From assembly GCA_965661055.1 (NCBI GenBank), contig CBFICS010000006.1:62001-126000 (forward strand): DNA of 64,000 bases, written 5' to 3'. Positions 16,267 to 25,386 of this stretch are shown in pieces. Position numbers and translations under genes: made by a program. The DNA is from CBFHSF01 sp965661055 (GTDB taxonomy: Bacteria; Bacteroidota; Bacteroidia; Flavobacteriales; Schleiferiaceae). Each line of letters begins with the position of its first letter. Within the stretch, counting starts at the first letter, position 1. Below the pieces are notes generated by a model. The model saw nothing but the letters and a program-made list of their open reading frames with translations, did no database searches and was not told the DNA's origin.

Positions 16267-18372
16267 ATGTCAGTAGAATTATTAAAAACACCCATTGAAT
16301 ACCTAAAAGGAGTCGGTCCTCAAAGAGCTGACCTCCTAAAAAAGGAATTGGGTATATTTTACTATGAAGATTTACTGACTACCTACCCCTTTAGATACGT
16401 TGATAAAAGCAAATACTACAAGGTTAATGAAATTGCCAATGTTCAAGCAGAGGTTCAGATAGTTGGAAAAATAAAGGACATAAAAGAAGTAGGTTCGCCT
16501 AGAAAAAAGAGACTTACAGCAACCTTTTATGACGAGACGGGATCTATAGAGCTCGTATGGTTTAAAGGAGTGAGGTGGATTAAACCAACCTTAAAAGAAA
16601 ACACCGATTATGTTTTATTTGGCAAGCCGTCATTGTTCAATAACAAATTTAATATTGCGCACCCAGAGTTAGAACCAAAGGAAGAAGCGACCGAAGGTCA
16701 CACACCCGGATTGCATCCCGTTTATCCTTCTACAGAAAAATTGAGTGGAAAAGGACTCAACGCTAAGGGGATTGCCAAAATCATGAAAACCCTCTTACTG
16801 CAGCTTAAGGGTACTTTACATGAATTTATGCCTCCTGATATTCTTGAAAAAACAAAGGTCATGAGTAGAGGTGAAGCACTTATTCAAATTCACTTTCCTC
16901 AAGACATTCAAAAGTTAGAGGCCGCTAGGACAAGGTTAAAATTCGAGGAATTCTACCTTTTACAACTCAGTGTTTTACAACAAAAGAACTTTCATAAAAC
17001 CCAGTTTAAGGGCTACCCCTTTACTCAAGTTGGACATTGGTTTAATACTTTTTATTCAGATCACCTACCCTTTGAATTGACAGAAGCCCAGAAAAGGGTA
17101 ATCAAAGAAATTAGGTTTGACCTTGGTTCAGGAAGACACATGAATCGATTGGTTCAAGGGGATGTTGGGTCTGGAAAAACCATCGTGGCTTTAATGTGCA
17201 TTTTGTTAGCCATTGACAATGGTTTTCAGGCCGCCTTGATGGCACCTACTGAAATATTAGCGAAACAACATTATCAAAGTTTACTAGAATTTACTGAAAC
17301 AATGGGGCTTTCAATAGCTTTGCTTACGGGTAACGTTAAAGGAAAACAAAGAGCCCTAGTACTCGAAGGCCTTAAGGACGGAAGCATTCACTTTGTAGTT
17401 GGCACCCATGCATTAATTGAACCTACGGTTGTATTTAAAAATATTGGGCTATCGGTTATTGATGAGCAACACCGCTTTGGTGTTGCGCAAAGAGCTGCCT
17501 TATGGAAGAAAAACAACTTGCCCCCTCATATTCTAGTTATGACGGCTACCCCTATTCCGAGAACACTAGCCATGAGTGTTTATGGCGACTTAGATCTATC
17601 TGTAATTGACGAGTTACCACCGGGAAGAAAACCCATTTCTACCGTCCACAAATTTGACGCTAACCGATTGCGAATCTTTGGATTCATCAAAGAACAAATT
17701 GACCTAGGAAGACAAATTTATATTGTTTACCCACTAATTGAAGAAAGTGAAAAGTTAGACTACAAAGACCTAATGGACGGCTACGATTCAATTACGAGGG
17801 CTTTCCCTATGCCAAAGTATCAAGTAAGCATTGTTCATGGAAAAATGAAACCTGAAGACAAAGACCATGAGATGGAGCGCTTTGTAAAAGGACAAACTCA
17901 AATAATGGTTGCCACAACAGTGATTGAAGTAGGGGTAAATGTACCCAACGCCTCTGTAATGATTATTGAAAGTGCTGAGAGATTTGGCCTAAGCCAACTA
18001 CATCAGCTTAGAGGTCGCGTGGGTCGAGGGGCCGAAAAGTCTTACTGCATTCTAATGACAGGTCACAAATTAAGTGATGATGCCAAAACAAGAATGGAAA
18101 CTATGGTAAAAACCCAAGATGGGTTTGAAATTGCAGATGTAGACTTAAAGCTTAGAGGTCCTGGAGATTTAATGGGGACCAAACAGTCAGGACTTTTAGA
18201 CCTAAAAATTGGCGACATTTCTAAAGACCAAAATTTACTGAGCCTGGCCAGAGAATGGGCACAATATACCTTGAAAAAAGACATTCGTTTAGAGGCCCCT
18301 GAGAACAGAAACCTTCGTGAAGTGTTCTTAAGAAAGTATAAGGCCAAAATGAGTTGGAGTAGAATTTCATAA
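16267..18372 (+). CDS. recG: ATP-dependent DNA helicase RecG
   Basis: This enzyme remodels stalled replication forks and branch-migrates Holliday junctions. The 701 residues are of normal length. The N-terminal wedge (OB-fold) domain spans about 55-160. The SF2 helicase core has Walker A GDVGSGKT (298-305), the DEQH box (399-402), MTATPIPRTLAMSVYGDLDL (about 425-444) and motif VI in QLRGRVGRG (about 580-588). The C-terminal TRG region follows with LRGPGDLMGTKQSG. It is divergent from the aminopeptidase gene and followed by a VTT-domain gene after 83 bases. Confidence 0.97.
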   Translation: MSVELLKTPIEYLKGVGPQRADLLKKELGIFYYEDLLTTYPFRYVDKSKYYKVNEIANVQAEVQIVGKIKDIKEVGSPRKKRLTATFYDETGSIELVWFKGVRWIKPTLKENTDYVLFGKPSLFNNKFNIAHPELEPKEEATEGHTPGLHPVYPSTEKLSGKGLNAKGIAKIMKTLLLQLKGTLHEFMPPDILEKTKVMSRGEALIQIHFPQDIQKLEAARTRLKFEEFYLLQLSVLQQKNFHKTQFKGYPFTQVGHWFNTFYSDHLPFELTEAQKRVIKEIRFDLGSGRHMNRLVQGDVGSGKTIVALMCILLAIDNGFQAALMAPTEILAKQHYQSLLEFTETMGLSIALLTGNVKGKQRALVLEGLKDGSIHFVVGTHALIEPTVVFKNIGLSVIDEQHRFGVAQRAALWKKNNLPPHILVMTATPIPRTLAMSVYGDLDLSVIDELPPGRKPISTVHKFDANRLRIFGFIKEQIDLGRQIYIVYPLIEESEKLDYKDLMDGYDSITRAFPMPKYQVSIVHGKMKPEDKDHEMERFVKGQTQIMVATTVIEVGVNVPNASVMIIESAERFGLSQLHQLRGRVGRGAEKSYCILMTGHKLSDDAKTRMETMVKTQDGFEIADVDLKLRGPGDLMGTKQSGLLDLKIGDISKDQNLLSLAREWAQYTLKKDIRLEAPENRNLREVFLRKYKAKMSWSRIS

Positions 18373-18385
18373 AATTCTCTATAAT

Positions 18386-18397
18386 ATCAATATTGAT
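18386..18397. repeat. 12-bp perfect palindrome in the recG-VTT spacer
   Basis: ATCAATATTGAT is a perfect palindrome lying about 25 bases upstream of a near-consensus -7 box (GACCTTTG, 18422-18429) for the next gene. It could be an operator, but AT-rich palindromes of this size can arise by chance. Confidence 0.3.
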
Positions 18398-18455
18398 GCT
18401 CTTTACATGAGGTTAATTAACGACCTTTGCACTCCAAAATTAGATAAGCAAGTAA

Positions 18456-19067
18456 ATGTCTCCGGTAAAAAAGATTTTTAAAAAAGGTCACGTATACCAC
18501 GTATACTACAGAAGGTCAGGTGGTTATAGGTTTTTAGGAAAAAACTTCTTTAAATTACTTATCGGTATCTTGATTTTTGGAGCTGCCATTTGGCTTCTTA
18601 ACACGTATGTATTTGACATTACAACCTTAACCGATTACATCACAAAAAAACTTCCGATGTGGCTTGTTCTCACTACGCTTTTAGCGTCAGAAAGTGTTTT
18701 AGGCTTGCTTCCTCCTGATGTTTACATCATTTGGGCTAAAGGGTTAGAAAACCCTGAATTAATGGTTTTTGTTTTAGCATTGATTAGTTACGCGGGCGGA
18801 ATCATCTCTTACTTCATTGGCACAAAACTGCACAGACTGCCCAAGGTTCATCAATGGGTAGATATTAAATTTAAAGAGCAATTCACCACATTGAAAAAAT
18901 TTGGGGGACTACTTATTTTCTTAGCTGCCATGACCCCTCTGCCCTTTTCTCCCGTGTCAACGGTAGCCGGCGTGGTTGATTTTCCTTTTAAAACCTATTT
19001 AATTGTAGCACTAAGTCGTTTCTTGCGATTTTTTGTTTACGCTTTAGTGTTATTTCAGATGGTTTAG
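18456..19067 (+). CDS. VTT/SNARE-associated (DedA-like) membrane protein
   Basis: The 203 residues hold about five membrane helices (from about 30) and the VTT-domain features: a re-entrant LLASESVLGLLPPDVYIIWA (about 75-94), an Ala/Gly-rich helix (VLALISYAGGIISYFIGT, about 106-123), and AAMTPLPFSPVSTVAGVVDF (about 156-175). Members of the wider DedA/VTT superfamily act as lipid scramblases or flippases; the substrate of this one is unknown. The N-terminal 28 residues are basic and cytoplasmic. It stands alone between recG and pheT. Confidence 0.85.
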   Translation: MSPVKKIFKKGHVYHVYYRRSGGYRFLGKNFFKLLIGILIFGAAIWLLNTYVFDITTLTDYITKKLPMWLVLTTLLASESVLGLLPPDVYIIWAKGLENPELMVFVLALISYAGGIISYFIGTKLHRLPKVHQWVDIKFKEQFTTLKKFGGLLIFLAAMTPLPFSPVSTVAGVVDFPFKTYLIVALSRFLRFFVYALVLFQMV

Positions 19068-19162
19068 AAAAACATCGGAAAATCAAATACCAATTCCTAT
19101 TTTTGCTCAACGTTTACAGAATTGATAAAGAGAAGTTTACTTCAAAACAATAACTGCATTAG

Positions 19163-21589
19163 ATGAAAGTTTCTTACCACTGGTTAAAAGAATATTTACC
19201 GATTGAAAGAAGTGCCGAAGAAATTGGCGACATCCTTACTGATATAGGATTAGAAGTTGAAGGCATTGAACCCTTTGAAAGGGTAAAAGGCGGACTAAAA
19301 GGAGTTGTGGTAGGTGAAGTTTTAACTTGTGAACAGCATCCTAATGCAGATAAACTAAAAGTTACCACCGTAAACATCGGAAATGACACCCCGCTGCACA
19401 TTGTATGCGGCGCTCCTAATGTGGCGGCTGGCCAAAAAGTTCTAGTGGCAACCATTGGCACAGAGATTCACACAGAGGAAGGATCCTTTACTATTAAAAA
19501 GGGAAACCTTCGCGGTGAAGTTTCAGAAGGAATGATTTGTGCTGAAGATGAATTAGGCCTAGGTAAGTCTCATGATGGAATTTTGGTTTTAGATGAAAAA
19601 GCAGTTCCAGGTCAATCAGCGGCTGAGTTTTTAAATATTGAAACCATTCCTGTTTTTGAAATCGGCCTTACCCCTAACCGTGCAGATGCCATGGGCCATT
19701 ATGGGGTTGCTCGTGATTTACGTGCAGCGCTAAAAAGGAGAGGTGAAGAAAAACTGATGAGTTTACCTAGCACAGCTCAATTCAAAGTTGACAATACTTT
19801 AAGAGTTATTCCGGTAGAGATAAAGGACAAAAGTGCTTGCCCACATTATATGGGAATTACCTTGACGGATGTTGTGGTAAAAGAATCTCCAGAGTGGTTG
19901 AAAACCAACCTAAAAAGTATAGGTCTAAAACCCATTAACAACGTAGTAGATATTACAAACTACGTTCTACATGAAACAGGCCACCCCCTGCACGCCTTTG
20001 ATGCTGACGCAATTAAAGGTCAAAAGGTTATTATTCAAACCTTGCCAGAAGGCACTGAGTTTACCACTCTTGATGAAAAAGAAAGAAAACTTTCTGATCA
20101 AGATTTGATGATCTGTAATGCAGAAGGAGAGCCAATGTGTATTGCAGGTGTTATGGGTGGACTTGAAAGTGGCGTTAACGAAAATACAAAAACAGTTTTT
20201 CTAGAGTCTGCCTTGTTTAACCCTGTTAGAATTAGAAAAACGGCTAAACGCCATGCCTTAAACACGGATGCTAGCTTTAGATACGAAAGAGGTGTTGATG
20301 CCTCTATGACAGATTACGCATTGAGAAGAGCTGCTTCTTTGATGATTGAAATTTGTGGTGGCAAAGTGTCTTGCGAAATACAAGAAGAAGGGAAAGCACC
20401 TCTTGACCCTTTTACGGTTACCATAACTTTAGAAAGAGTTGAGCAGATTATTGGTCAAGAAATCTCCAAAGATCTAATGTATGATATTCTTCAAAGTCTT
20501 GACATAAAAGTTGTGGCAGAAAACGGTAGAGAATGGCACCTAGAAGTTCCCAACTACCGCGTTGATGTTACTAGAGAGGCTGATGTGATTGAAGAGATTT
20601 TGAGAATTTATGGCTTTAACCATATTGAGCTTCCAAAGAAAATGGCGATCAGCGTAGAGCATATGCCCGCCAAATCTAAAGAGAAAATTTCTTCGGTAAT
20701 CAACAGGGCATTAGTAGCCATGGGGTCGACTGAAATAAAAAACAACTCTTTAACCAAAGAAGACTATTACACAGAGAACTCTGTATTTCGTTTTGACAAA
20801 TCCGTTAAAATCCTAAATCCACTAAGTAGAGACTTAGGGGTTATGAGACAAACGTTATTATACGGCGGACTTGAATCGATAAGCTATAACCTAAAGAGAA
20901 AGAGAGCTACCATAAGCCTTCATGAGTTCGGAAAGGTATACGGCAAAGGAGGTAGTGGGTTTTACGAAAGTGAAAAACTGTCTATTTGGATGGCCGGAAA
21001 CCAAACCGGTGAGCAGTGGTTTGAAAAAGTTAAGCCTTTTAGTTTCTTTAGACTTAAAGGACAAATTGAAGCGCTTTGTTCAAAATTGGGCTTAGAGAGT
21101 TTCGATTTATCAGAGGCTAATTCTCCCCTTTATTCTTCAGCCTTTTCATTAAAAATCGGAAAGCAGAACATTGGAATTATGGGAATTGTTTCAAAATCAA
21201 CCACCAAAGAATTCGACATAGACACTCCTGTATATTACGCAGAATTAGATTGGGAAAAGTTAGTAACCTTAGCGCAAAATGCTATAACTACCTTTAAACC
21301 TATTTCCATTTATCCTGAAGTACGAAGAGACCTGGCCTTGTTAATAGATAATTCTGTAAGCTATGCAGAATTAAAAGCCATTGCTGAAAAAACTGAAAAC
21401 AAGATTTTGAAAAAGGTAAACTTGTTTGATGTGTACCAAGGCAAAAACCTTCCAGAGGGCAAAAAGTCTTACGCTATGTCATTCATCTTCCAAGATCAGA
21501 ACAAAACCTTGAATGATAAGCAAGTTGAAAAAACCATGTCTAAGTTAATCAACAGTTACAAGACTGAAGTCAACGCTGAGTTGAGATAA
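19163..21589 (+). CDS. pheT: Phenylalanine--tRNA ligase beta subunit
   Basis: The beta chain of the heterotetrameric PheRS charges tRNA-Phe together with PheS, which is not in this window. The 808 residues show the normal domain order: N-terminal tRNA-binding domain (about 40-155, with the HPNADKLKV motif), B3/B4 editing domain (about 205-390, with NNVVDITNYVLHETGHPLHA), B5 domain (about 405-480), the catalytic-like core, and a C-terminal ferredoxin-fold anticodon-binding domain (about 715-808, starting ISIYPEVRRDLAL). It is monocistronic by context: a terminator follows 13 bases after the stop. Confidence 0.97.
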   Translation: MKVSYHWLKEYLPIERSAEEIGDILTDIGLEVEGIEPFERVKGGLKGVVVGEVLTCEQHPNADKLKVTTVNIGNDTPLHIVCGAPNVAAGQKVLVATIGTEIHTEEGSFTIKKGNLRGEVSEGMICAEDELGLGKSHDGILVLDEKAVPGQSAAEFLNIETIPVFEIGLTPNRADAMGHYGVARDLRAALKRRGEEKLMSLPSTAQFKVDNTLRVIPVEIKDKSACPHYMGITLTDVVVKESPEWLKTNLKSIGLKPINNVVDITNYVLHETGHPLHAFDADAIKGQKVIIQTLPEGTEFTTLDEKERKLSDQDLMICNAEGEPMCIAGVMGGLESGVNENTKTVFLESALFNPVRIRKTAKRHALNTDASFRYERGVDASMTDYALRRAASLMIEICGGKVSCEIQEEGKAPLDPFTVTITLERVEQIIGQEISKDLMYDILQSLDIKVVAENGREWHLEVPNYRVDVTREADVIEEILRIYGFNHIELPKKMAISVEHMPAKSKEKISSVINRALVAMGSTEIKNNSLTKEDYYTENSVFRFDKSVKILNPLSRDLGVMRQTLLYGGLESISYNLKRKRATISLHEFGKVYGKGGSGFYESEKLSIWMAGNQTGEQWFEKVKPFSFFRLKGQIEALCSKLGLESFDLSEANSPLYSSAFSLKIGKQNIGIMGIVSKSTTKEFDIDTPVYYAELDWEKLVTLAQNAITTFKPISIYPEVRRDLALLIDNSVSYAELKAIAEKTENKILKKVNLFDVYQGKNLPEGKKSYAMSFIFQDQNKTLNDKQVEKTMSKLINSYKTEVNAELR

Positions 21590-21601
21590 GATATTTAGAG
21601 A

Positions 21602-21627
21602 CATTCCGCTTTCGCGGGATGGCTTTT
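21602..21627 (+). terminator. Intrinsic terminator of pheT
   Basis: CATTCCGC and GCGGGATG pair over eight bases (one G-U) around a TTTC loop; the downstream T-run is short (four T after GC). The core CCGCTTTCGCGG recurs in the terminators at 28.8 and 52.9 kb. Confidence 0.75.
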
Positions 21628-21661
21628 CAAAACAATTTTTGATGTAAAGGGTATATATTTT

Positions 21662-22564
21662 GTGTTAAAAATAGCTTTTCATCCCATTTACCATCATCCG
21701 CTACCTGCAGGGCATCGTTTTCCTATGGAAAAATACAGCCTGCTGCCCGAACAATTGATTTACGAAGGAACCTGCTCTGAATCAAACTTCTTCGTCCCTA
21801 CTCCTCTTTCAAAAGAAGAAATATTAAAAACTCATTGCAGCATTTACTTTGAAAAATTAAAAAACCAAACGCTGTCTCGCCAAGAAGAAAGAAAAACGGG
21901 GTTTCCGCTTACCCAACAATTGTTTGAAAGAGAAATCACCATTGTTGGCGGAACCGTAGAAAATACTGAATTCGCTCTAAAGTATGGAGTATCCATGAAC
22001 ATTGCCGGCGGAACTCATCATGCTTTTTATGACAGAGGCGAAGGATTTTGTTTACTTAACGATATTGCCCTCGGTGCAAATCACCTACTAGAAAAAAATC
22101 CAAATTGGAAAATATTGGTCGTAGACCTAGACGTACATCAAGGTAATGGCACGGCAGCTATCTTTGAAAACGAACCGAGGGTTTTTACTTTTAGCATGCA
22201 CGGTGGCAACAATTATCCTCTACACAAAGAAAATTCAGATTTAGATATTGAATTACCCGATGGAATAGAAGATAATGAATATTTAAAGTTATTAGATTTT
22301 CATTTAAAGAAAACCTTAGCCATGGTGGAGCCTAACTTCATATTTTTTCAATCAGGTGTTGACATCATCAATACAGATAAATTAGGCAGGCTGGGAGTTT
22401 CTATAAACGGCTGCAAAATGAGGGACCAATTGGTTCTTTCACTTTGTAAGGAAAACAACATTCCACTGGCCATTTCAATGGGAGGTGGTTACTCACCAAA
22501 CATAAAAGATATTATTGAAGCTCACGCAAACACTTATAGACAAGTGCAGGAAATATTCTTCTAG
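21662..22564 (+). CDS. Histone deacetylase family protein
   Basis: This zinc amidohydrolase belongs to the HDAC/acetoin utilisation/acetylpolyamine amidohydrolase superfamily. The 300 residues include GHRFPMEKY (18-26), GGTHHAF with the catalytic histidine pair H119-H120, and DLDVHQGNGTA (155-165) with zinc ligands D157 and H159; FFQSGVDI provides the later aspartate region. The start is GTG at 21662, chosen because the family begins with LKIAFHPIYHHPLP at this point. In bacteria such proteins deacylate small molecules or acyl-lysines; the substrate is not predictable. Confidence 0.9.
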   Translation: MLKIAFHPIYHHPLPAGHRFPMEKYSLLPEQLIYEGTCSESNFFVPTPLSKEEILKTHCSIYFEKLKNQTLSRQEERKTGFPLTQQLFEREITIVGGTVENTEFALKYGVSMNIAGGTHHAFYDRGEGFCLLNDIALGANHLLEKNPNWKILVVDLDVHQGNGTAAIFENEPRVFTFSMHGGNNYPLHKENSDLDIELPDGIEDNEYLKLLDFHLKKTLAMVEPNFIFFQSGVDIINTDKLGRLGVSINGCKMRDQLVLSLCKENNIPLAISMGGGYSPNIKDIIEAHANTYRQVQEIFF

Positions 22565-22604
22565 GTTCCTGAAATCATTTGCAAGGTTTAAATCTTTTGG
22601 GTAA

Positions 22605-22752
22605 ATAATATTTGATAACTCAAATGCTTCTCTTCAAAGAGGTACCGGACTTCTAGAATGGGAAATTGATTTAAATCCCAAAGAATTAAAAAAAAGTGAT
22701 TAATCGCTATAAAATAGAGTTCCCTAGTGATGTGAATCTAAATTTTAATTAA
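22605..22752 (+). pseudogene. Decayed C-terminal remnant of a DUF4139-like gene
   Basis: Two overlapping reading frames give one recognisable protein end. The first frame, from 22611, reads FDNSNASLQRGTGLLEWEID and then LNPKELKKSD. After one extra base at 22701 the second frame continues NRYKIEFPSDVNLNFN to a TAA at 22750-22752. The pattern (T)GxLxW...L.PxExKK...Y.I.FP.D..LN matches my memory of the C-terminal strand pair of DUF4139 (MuiA-like) proteins. Everything upstream is lost: a stop sits at 22602 and no start is available. This is an eroded gene, not a functional ORF. Confidence 0.6.
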
Positions 22753-22753
22753 T

Positions 22754-22784
22754 AAAAAAAGGGGTCCTAACGGTCCCCTTTTTT
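22754..22784. terminator. Bidirectional terminator between the HDAC/remnant and purL
   Basis: A run of A, GGGG-T-CC, a TAAC loop, GG-T-CCCC and a run of six T form a hairpin with one T-T mismatch that works in both directions. It separates the plus-strand genes from the convergent purL. Confidence 0.85.
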
Positions 22785-22803
22785 CTATTAAAATATCATG
22801 TTC

Positions 22804-25047
22804 TTAATGTCCTAGTTTATCTCCCAAGGCATTGTCATAATCTTTTTTATAGTCAGAGATGTCACCCCAATCTTCGTCATCAATCCTTACAGACCCTTTG
22901 GTAACGTGACCTACAAGGTCAAATTCGCAACCGTTAAGCATCATTAAATCAATGAAGTCATCTTCGTGCTCTGAAGAAACAGTAACCATTACTCTAGATT
23001 GGCTTTCACCAAACAAGTAAGCATCTTTTCTAATGGCAGAATCTGTAGTAATATCAAATCCAAGATTTGATGCCATTCCCATTTCTGCTAAAGCGATAAA
23101 GATTCCACCTTCAGAAACATCATGGGCTGCATTAATTACACCCTTTCTAATAAGCATCTTGATCTGCTCTTGGTTTGCGTACTCTTCTTCTAAGCTAAAG
23201 AATGGCGCAGGTGAGTTCTCAACTCCGTGCATTCTAACTAAATATTCTGAAGAATTTAAATCGTTGCGATTTTCACCAATTAAATAAATAAGATCACCCT
23301 TTTGTTTAAAAGGAATGGTCATGATATGCTTTTTATCCTCAACCACACCAATCATTCCGATGGTAGGCGTAGGGAAAACTGGCTCAATCTTGTTGTTTAT
23401 TGCGGTTTGATTGTAGAAACTTACGTTACCACCTGTTACAGGAGTTTTAAATTTCTCACAAGCCTTCTTCATTCCTTTGATGGCTCCAACAAACTGCCAG
23501 TAAACTTCTGGGTTATATGGGTTACCAAAATTCAAACAATTGGTAATGGCTGAAGGCACACCCCCAGAAACAACAATGTTTCTAGCCGCTTCAGATACAG
23601 CAATTGCAGTTCCTTGTTCTGGATTAGCATTTACATATCTAGCATTACAATCAACCGTCATGGCTAAAGCCTTGTTAGAACCTTTGATGTTTACAATTGC
23701 TGCATCAGAAGGACCATTGGTTGACATATTTACAGTACCAACCATACTGTCATATTGCTCATAAACATATCTCTTAGAAGCAATATTTGGTAATGATACC
23801 ATTTTCTTAGCTACTGAATAAAGATCTTTAGGCTCTTTAACGGTGTTGATATCAAACTCTTGATTTTCTTTAAAGCTTGCTGGCTCTCTAAACTCTCTGT
23901 AATATACAGGAGCTCCACCACCAAGAACAAGAGGAGTTGCAGGTGTTTGAGCGATTAGCTCACCGTGCCAGTAATATTCAAGGTTGTCTTCTGCGGTTAC
24001 CTCTCCAATACACTCACAGTTAATGTCCCATTTCTCAAAAATTGCCTCAACATCAGCCTCACGACCTTTGTCAACCACAACAAGCATACGCTCTTGAGAT
24101 TCAGAAAGAAGAATTTCCCAAGGCTCCATATTGTCTTGACGCAATGGCACCTTGTCTAAATCTATTCTCATTCCAAGTCCACCACCTGCACTCATTTCTG
24201 AGGTAGAACAAGTAATTCCAGCGGCACCCATATCTTGCATTCCAACTACTGCACCTGTTTCAGCAAGGTCCATAGTTGCTTCTAAAAGAAGTTTTTCTTG
24301 GAATGGGTCACCAACTTGTACTGATGGAATATCATCTGCAGAATCTTCAGTAAGATCTTTAGACGCAAAAGCAGCTCCGTGAATACCGTCTCTTCCCGTT
24401 GATGATCCAACGATGTAAACAGGATTACCCACACCACCTGACTTTGCACTTATTTGTTTACCCACTTTTACAATCCCCGCAGAAAATGCGTTTACTAGTG
24501 GATTTTGCTCATAGCTTTTATCAAAATATACTTCACCTCCTACGGTTGGAATACCAAACGAGTTTCCGTAGTCACCAATACCTTTAACTACTCCTTTCAA
24601 CAACCACTTGGTTCTATCAGAGTCAATATCTCCGAAGCGAAGTGAGTTTAATTGAGCAATCGGACGAGCACCCATGGTAAAGATATCTCTGTTAATACCT
24701 CCCACACCAGTGGCAGCACCTTGATAAGGCTCAAGCGCCGAAGGGTGATTGTGAGACTCAATCTTAAAGGCACATGCAAGGCCGTCACCAATATCAACTA
24801 ATCCAGCGTTTTCTTCACCGGCTTTTACTAGCATATGTGGACCATCCTTAGGAAGGGTCTTTAACCATACAATAGAATTTTTATAAGAACAGTGCTCACT
24901 CCACATGACAGAGTAAATACTCAACTCAGTAAAGTTTGGAGTTCGTCCAAGAATTTCACAAATCTTATCAAACTCTTCAGGTAAAAGTCCGAGGTCCTTA
25001 GCAGTTTCAACGGTAACCTCTGCAGTAACTGATGACATAGTATTCAT
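22804..25047 (-). CDS. purL: Phosphoribosylformylglycinamidine synthase, small-type PurL subunit
   Basis: This enzyme converts FGAR to FGAM in purine biosynthesis. At 747 residues it is the small type, lacking the N-terminal PurS-like and C-terminal glutaminase domains of the about 1,200-1,300-residue form, so it needs separate PurS and PurQ proteins, neither of which is in this window. The two AIRS-like halves are visible, with SEHCSYKNS near residue 49-57, the ATP-site region ESHNHPSALEPYQGAATGVG (about 92-111) and GSSTGRDGIHGA. A TAnnTTTG box lies 15 bases upstream. It is flanked by a bidirectional terminator and stands alone. Confidence 0.95.
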   Translation of the reverse strand: MNTMSSVTAEVTVETAKDLGLLPEEFDKICEILGRTPNFTELSIYSVMWSEHCSYKNSIVWLKTLPKDGPHMLVKAGEENAGLVDIGDGLACAFKIESHNHPSALEPYQGAATGVGGINRDIFTMGARPIAQLNSLRFGDIDSDRTKWLLKGVVKGIGDYGNSFGIPTVGGEVYFDKSYEQNPLVNAFSAGIVKVGKQISAKSGGVGNPVYIVGSSTGRDGIHGAAFASKDLTEDSADDIPSVQVGDPFQEKLLLEATMDLAETGAVVGMQDMGAAGITCSTSEMSAGGGLGMRIDLDKVPLRQDNMEPWEILLSESQERMLVVVDKGREADVEAIFEKWDINCECIGEVTAEDNLEYYWHGELIAQTPATPLVLGGGAPVYYREFREPASFKENQEFDINTVKEPKDLYSVAKKMVSLPNIASKRYVYEQYDSMVGTVNMSTNGPSDAAIVNIKGSNKALAMTVDCNARYVNANPEQGTAIAVSEAARNIVVSGGVPSAITNCLNFGNPYNPEVYWQFVGAIKGMKKACEKFKTPVTGGNVSFYNQTAINNKIEPVFPTPTIGMIGVVEDKKHIMTIPFKQKGDLIYLIGENRNDLNSSEYLVRMHGVENSPAPFFSLEEEYANQEQIKMLIRKGVINAAHDVSEGGIFIALAEMGMASNLGFDITTDSAIRKDAYLFGESQSRVMVTVSSEHEDDFIDLMMLNGCEFDLVGHVTKGSVRIDDEDWGDISDYKKDYDNALGDKLGH

Positions 25048-25061
25048 TTTGAATTGTAGTG

Positions 25062-25069
25062 CAAAGGTA
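25062..25069 (-). promoter_or_regulatory. -7 promoter box of purL (TACCTTTG)
   Basis: Read on the minus strand this is an exact TAnnTTTG match ending 14 bases before the purL ATG, a geometry shared by several genes in the window. Confidence 0.65.
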
Positions 25070-25116
25070 CGTCAATTCAATTTGAGAATAAAGTGATTAT
25101 TGCATTTCATTATTCA

Positions 25117-25305
25117 CTAATTAGACTTTTTGTGTTGATAATATTTCACCCCTACTCCTAATGCCCCACCTAATACCCACAACAAATGCGGAGAAATGGG
25201 CACTGGCTTAGGACCAAAATCAGGCTGCGCCTGAATTTCTGATTGAAAACAAAGAATAAAAAACAGGGTTAATACTAAGAGAATACGTCGATAAAAAAAA
25301 GGCAT
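25117..25305 (-). CDS. Small exported protein of unknown function (62 aa)
   Basis: The protein has a signal peptide (about 5-27, ending EIQAQ), a short proline-rich linker PDFGPKPVPISP, then a membrane helix (LLWVLGGALGVGVKYY, about 41-56) and a basic tail HKKSN. This proline-motif, hydrophobic helix and basic tail layout resembles small Bacteroidota proteins that carry PID-CTERM-like sorting tails, but the PID triplet is PIS here. It is a separate small gene between purL and the amidohydrolase. Whether it is expressed is unproven. Confidence 0.6.
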   Translation of the reverse strand: MPFFYRRILLVLTLFFILCFQSEIQAQPDFGPKPVPISPHLLWVLGGALGVGVKYYQHKKSN

Positions 25306-25386
25306 GTGATAAGTTTTAATAGTTCCTTTACCTTAAATTTATAACCTTTCCTCGTGGTGAATCGAGTAATAATCAATTGTAATCGA

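Noticed and set aside
23033..24587. Several open frames antisense to purL
   Set aside because: They are mirror frames produced by purL codon usage, without recognisable domains or promoters, and purL itself is certain.
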